Below are positions 61,374 to 64,000 of a stretch of DNA of 64,000 bases, piece by piece (the stretch's first letter is position 1; each line of letters starts with the position of its first letter). This DNA comes from Hymenobacter ginkgonis (GTDB lineage: Bacteria; Bacteroidota; Bacteroidia; Cytophagales; Hymenobacteraceae): assembly GCF_009755225.1 (NCBI RefSeq), contig NZ_WQKZ01000002.1, positions 1 to 64,000 on the forward strand. The letters are read 5' to 3'. A program made the position numbers and the translations under genes. The notes beneath the pieces are model-generated. The model worked only from the letters and a program-made list of their open reading frames with translations, searched no databases and was not told the origin of the DNA.

Positions 61374-62051
61374 ATGCATTCATTTTATTTAACAGTATTA
61401 CTAGGAGTTGGCTTGCTAGGTACGGCAACCGAGCAAGCCGCCGCGCAGGCCACCGAAACCCACAACTTGGCTACCGATACCATTCAGCCCGCCAATGCCA
61501 AGTATCACTTCCCGGTGAGCCGCCTTGGCACGGCGGGCGGCAAGCAGCTATTCGTCTTTATTACGAGCGTAAGCGAGCGGGGCAACGGGATAGAATTTAC
61601 CTGGCGCCACCCGCTGGTGCTGCCCCGGCCTAAACCCGTGTTTATCACCAGCGAGCAGTTGCAATGGGTCGAGCTAAGCGGCCGGTACTACGAGCCCGTG
61701 CGCCTACCCGGCGAAAGCGCACACGGGCTGGCCCTGCGCCTGCAAGCCGGCCCAAAAGTAGAATTGTTCGACGTGGCAACGCCCAAGAAGGGTGTGCCCA
61801 TTCCGGTGCCGGGCGCAGTTTTGTGGACCGGAGTATTTAGCAGCAACTACAACCACGCGTGGTACCTGCGCCGCCCCGGCCAAACAACTATGCTGGCCGT
61901 GCCCGAGGGCAAGAAATTCGCGCCTTTTCTGGCTAACTACTTAGCCGATTCGCCCGATTTGGCTGCCGCCATTCGGGCCACCACCGCCGGCCACCGCTAC
62001 GACGATGTGCCGCAAGTACTCGCACGCTACAACCAGCAAACATTTCGCTAA
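61374..62051 (+). CDS. Secreted protein of unknown function
   Basis: This 225-residue protein has a signal peptide (about 1-26: MHSFYLTVLLGVGLLGTATE..AAAQ). A mostly beta-rich body follows with no recognised motif; notable segments are GGKQLFVFITSVSERGNGIEF and LWTGVFSSNYNHAWYLRRPGQ. It is convergent with the ScfR-type regulator (23 bp apart). Periplasmic or surface location is likely. Confidence 0.7.
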   Translation: MHSFYLTVLLGVGLLGTATEQAAAQATETHNLATDTIQPANAKYHFPVSRLGTAGGKQLFVFITSVSERGNGIEFTWRHPLVLPRPKPVFITSEQLQWVELSGRYYEPVRLPGESAHGLALRLQAGPKVELFDVATPKKGVPIPVPGAVLWTGVFSSNYNHAWYLRRPGQTTMLAVPEGKKFAPFLANYLADSPDLAAAIRATTAGHRYDDVPQVLARYNQQTFR

Positions 62052-62074
62052 CAGCACTTTAGTAGCACAGGCCC

Positions 62075-63580
62075 CTACCCCTGTACCAGCGCCGCTACCG
62101 CCATTTCGTAGGCGGCACGTTCGGCGGCGCGCTGCACCTGCACCGGGGGTGCGGCGCGCTCCAGGCAATCGGCTAGTGGGCAGCGCTCGCAGGTTTCGTT
62201 CACGATGCGAACGGGCAGCTCGGGGTCAGCCAAGAACTTGAACTGCTGCCGCAGGGTGTCGTCGCAGCGCAGGCCCACGGTCACGCTCATAGCTGGGGCA
62301 CCGGGCGCCCCGGCACGGGCCAGTGTAAAGCACAGGTACTCGTCGTCGGTGCCCAGGTAGCGCGAGCGTTGGGCGTCGAGCAGCGTGATGGGCGCCTCGG
62401 CGGGGGCCGCAAGCGCGGCAACCGCGCGGGCGTCGGCAATCAAGCGCAGGCTCACCCAGCGGCGGCAGTAGTGCTCGTGCAGCTCGTTGCGGTGGGGGTT
62501 GTGCAGGCGCGAGAGGTGTAGCTCCTTGGTTAAGTTAAACGTGGCGTCAACCTCCGCTTGGTCGAAGCGCAGAAAAAACAGGCTTGTTAGCCCGAAGTGC
62601 TTGGGGAGCAGCGCAGCTAGGCGCTGGAGCAGCATTTCGGCGCTCACGTCGTAGCGCGTTAGCAGGCTCATGAGCGCAGTGGGCTGCCACTTTTTGGCCC
62701 CGAATACCTGGCGCAAGTCGCGCACCAGGCTATCCTCTTCCATTAGCAAGGCGCTGGCGAAGTACGAGGCCCGGAAATTATTCAGCACCTCCTCAAACGA
62801 GCGCAGCTCCAACGTGTTGGGGCTAGCGTAGTGCCGCTCTTTCAGCCGCAGGTAATTAAAGCCTACCTCTCGGCCTAGCACAAACGCCTGCTGCCCCCGA
62901 CTCAGGCTAGCAAGCAGCAGCAACGTTTTGGTTTGGGGCCGAAACACCGAGCGCAGCCGCCCGGCCGCTGCTACGGGGTTGGCCGCCAGCGTAGTACGGT
63001 CGATGGTGTAGCCGTACTCTTCCGTCAAAATAGTTTCCAAGGCCTCCAGGTCGAAGGGGGAGGTAGGCGCCAACTGGCGGCTTGCCACAAAGGCCCGCAC
63101 ATCTTGCTCTAAGTCCTCAAAATAGTTGTCGTGCATTTCCTGGTACGAGCGCAAGGCAGCCACAAAAAAGTGCTCCTGCCGCATCTCGTAGTTGCGCGCA
63201 ATCTCGAAGATGGTGCTAATGAAGGCATTCATCTTGGCCGGTGCGTTGGCGATGAGCTCAAAAAGCTGGGCCGGCTCAATCCCGTACATGCCTAGTGGAA
63301 ACTCTTGCAACAGCCGAGAGTTTAGCAAGTCCTCAATTGGCTCTAGGCGGCGCGGCAACGTGGTAGACGTCAGCTGGTCGTAGCGCACGGCCAGGCTCTT
63401 GCTGAGGGCGAGAATCTTGTCGGCCTTGGGGTATTTCTTACCCTTCTCAATCTCGTTGAGGTAGCTCACGCTTAGGTCGCAGCTGCGCGCTAGCTCGGCC
63501 GGGCTTAGGCCGCGCTCTTGCCGCAGCTCGCGCAACTTCAGGCCAAAAATGAGGCGAACGATTTGGCCGTGGTTAAGCAT
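62075..63580 (-). CDS. XRE-family regulator, ScfR/RamB type
   Basis: This 501-residue protein starts at ATG 63580. An XRE helix-turn-helix lies at about 13-68 (LRELRQERGLSPAELARSCDLSVSYLNEIEKGKKYP). A middle IrrE-like region has LGREVGFNYLRLKE where a peptidase would have HExxH. The C-terminal ScfR/DUF2083 region (about 300-495) has the Cys motif CERCPLADCLERAAPP. The family controls acetate, propionate or glyoxylate genes in actinobacteria. A longer frame upstream has no support. A perfect palindrome and divergent promoters lie upstream. Confidence 0.9.
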   Translation of the reverse strand: MLNHGQIVRLIFGLKLRELRQERGLSPAELARSCDLSVSYLNEIEKGKKYPKADKILALSKSLAVRYDQLTSTTLPRRLEPIEDLLNSRLLQEFPLGMYGIEPAQLFELIANAPAKMNAFISTIFEIARNYEMRQEHFFVAALRSYQEMHDNYFEDLEQDVRAFVASRQLAPTSPFDLEALETILTEEYGYTIDRTTLAANPVAAAGRLRSVFRPQTKTLLLLASLSRGQQAFVLGREVGFNYLRLKERHYASPNTLELRSFEEVLNNFRASYFASALLMEEDSLVRDLRQVFGAKKWQPTALMSLLTRYDVSAEMLLQRLAALLPKHFGLTSLFFLRFDQAEVDATFNLTKELHLSRLHNPHRNELHEHYCRRWVSLRLIADARAVAALAAPAEAPITLLDAQRSRYLGTDDEYLCFTLARAGAPGAPAMSVTVGLRCDDTLRQQFKFLADPELPVRIVNETCERCPLADCLERAAPPVQVQRAAERAAYEMAVAALVQG

Positions 63581-63800
63581 GGGGGTAGGAAACGCAGATA
63601 AGAAGGGAGGACGCTCGGCCGGCGCTATTAGCAAATAATCGCCGCTATTGATAGTAGCGGCTAAGTTCACCCTAGCAGTTCCACGCGAGGCTTGTAGGGA
63701 GCCAAACCAGCGAGCTAAGGTCTTGATTAGAAATATTTTTTCAGAACTCCTCGCTGGCAAAAACCCCTTAAACGAGCTTAAATAGTCCTTTAAAACTGCG

Positions 63801-63878
63801 CAAAGCTAGCGCTAGCTTGCAAATTTTTCTTATTTAGCGAATATTCGCTAAATAATTGAATTCACTGCCGTATGTTTG
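63801..63878. promoter_or_regulatory. Divergent promoter-operator region of the ScfR-type regulator
   Basis: A perfect 26-bp palindrome (63830-63855; half site TTATTTAGCGAAT) lies between TAGCTTTG on the minus strand (63808-63801) and TATGTTTG on the plus strand (63871-63878), both exact TAnnTTTG matches. A second, 16-bp palindrome AAGCTAGCGCTAGCTT is at 63803-63818. The minus strand at 63828-63816 reads AAAAATTTGCAAG, close to the RamB site as I remember it. Confidence 0.6.
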
Positions 63879-64000
63879 TCTTGGCTACCAACCACGGTGG
63901 CCTGGCAGCTAGTCACAAGCCCTAGGCACATTGGCAGCCCGCCAATGATACGGTGCTGTTTCAAGTAGCGCCTACCCCGCTCTGAGACCGGTGTTGTCCC
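63879..64000 (+). other. Right edge, possible leader of an unseen gene
   Basis: No open frame of useful length is present here. If the plus-strand -7 element at 63871 is real, this is the 5' untranslated region of a gene that begins beyond the window. Confidence 0.3.

Noticed and set aside
62075..63580. Toxin-antitoxin or phage immunity regulator (XRE plus IrrE-like)
   Set aside because: The HExxH site is absent and the C-terminal Cys motif fits the ScfR/RamB metabolic regulators.

Overview
The window reads as chromosomal DNA of a GC-rich Bacteroidota bacterium, most likely Hymenobacter or a close relative in the Cytophagales. The evidence is a SusC/SusD pair, carboxypeptidase-regulatory-like TonB-dependent receptors, DUF6089/PorG-like proteins, an exbB-exbD-exbD-tonB cluster, and promoters with the Bacteroidota -7 element TAnnTTTG. 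Many starts are GTG or TTG. I see no insertion sequence, prophage, integrase, CRISPR array or rRNA, and one tRNA gene. The gene identifications come from reading motifs by eye; no database search was run.

Layout. 1-1172: tRNA-Gly(CCC) with its terminator, a small membrane protein and a GNAT acetyltransferase. 1196-8215: a B12-binding-type radical SAM protein whose gene carries a 93-bp palindromic repeat read in frame, then a SusD/SusC pair. 8437-13717: a metal-homeostasis block with a TonB-dependent receptor and an Nramp (MntH) transporter, each behind a DtxR/MntR-like operator and a -7 element, and a divergent CDF exporter. 13761-14369: 3-methyladenine DNA glycosylase. 14416-17974: promoter, cobalamin riboswitch, BtuB-like receptor and a BtuG-like surface beta-propeller lipoprotein. 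18068-22086: small lipoprotein, small membrane protein, AraC-type regulator with an HMA-like N-terminus, PepSY membrane protein, helix-hairpin-helix protein. 22185-25827: cysteine desulfurase, phosphoglucosamine mutase, MazG. 26124-33311: exbB, two exbD, two tonB genes, a small membrane protein, an orphan PstS-like lipoprotein and a TPR protein. 33395-45706: an envelope-biogenesis run on the minus strand (hydrolase, CBS-ACT protein, Omp85-like protein, NAD kinase, two DUF6089 proteins, UppS, BamA, two Skp/OmpH chaperones, RluD). 45806-53661: PabA/TrpG-type amidotransferase, CvpA, YqeY, a membrane protein, PdxJ, a methyltransferase, an unknown lipoprotein, a Roadblock-like protein and a DUF937-OmpA protein. 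54035-61092: an EmrB-EmrA-USP-TolC efflux operon with a divergent two-GAF sigma-54 activator. 61374-64000: an unknown secreted protein and an ScfR/RamB-type regulator with a perfect 26-bp palindrome between two divergent promoter-like elements.

How the parts work together. The window is dominated by the outer membrane and its energising: three TonB-dependent receptors (glycan/peptide-like SusC, putative Mn, B12), the TonB-ExbBD motor, BamA and its chaperones, and a tripartite efflux pump. The most interesting points are a proposed manganese regulon that includes an outer-membrane receptor, a palindromic repeat living inside a protein-coding gene, a strongly over-represented octamer (CCTACCCC/GGGGTAGG), and a divergently controlled unseen gene at the right edge.
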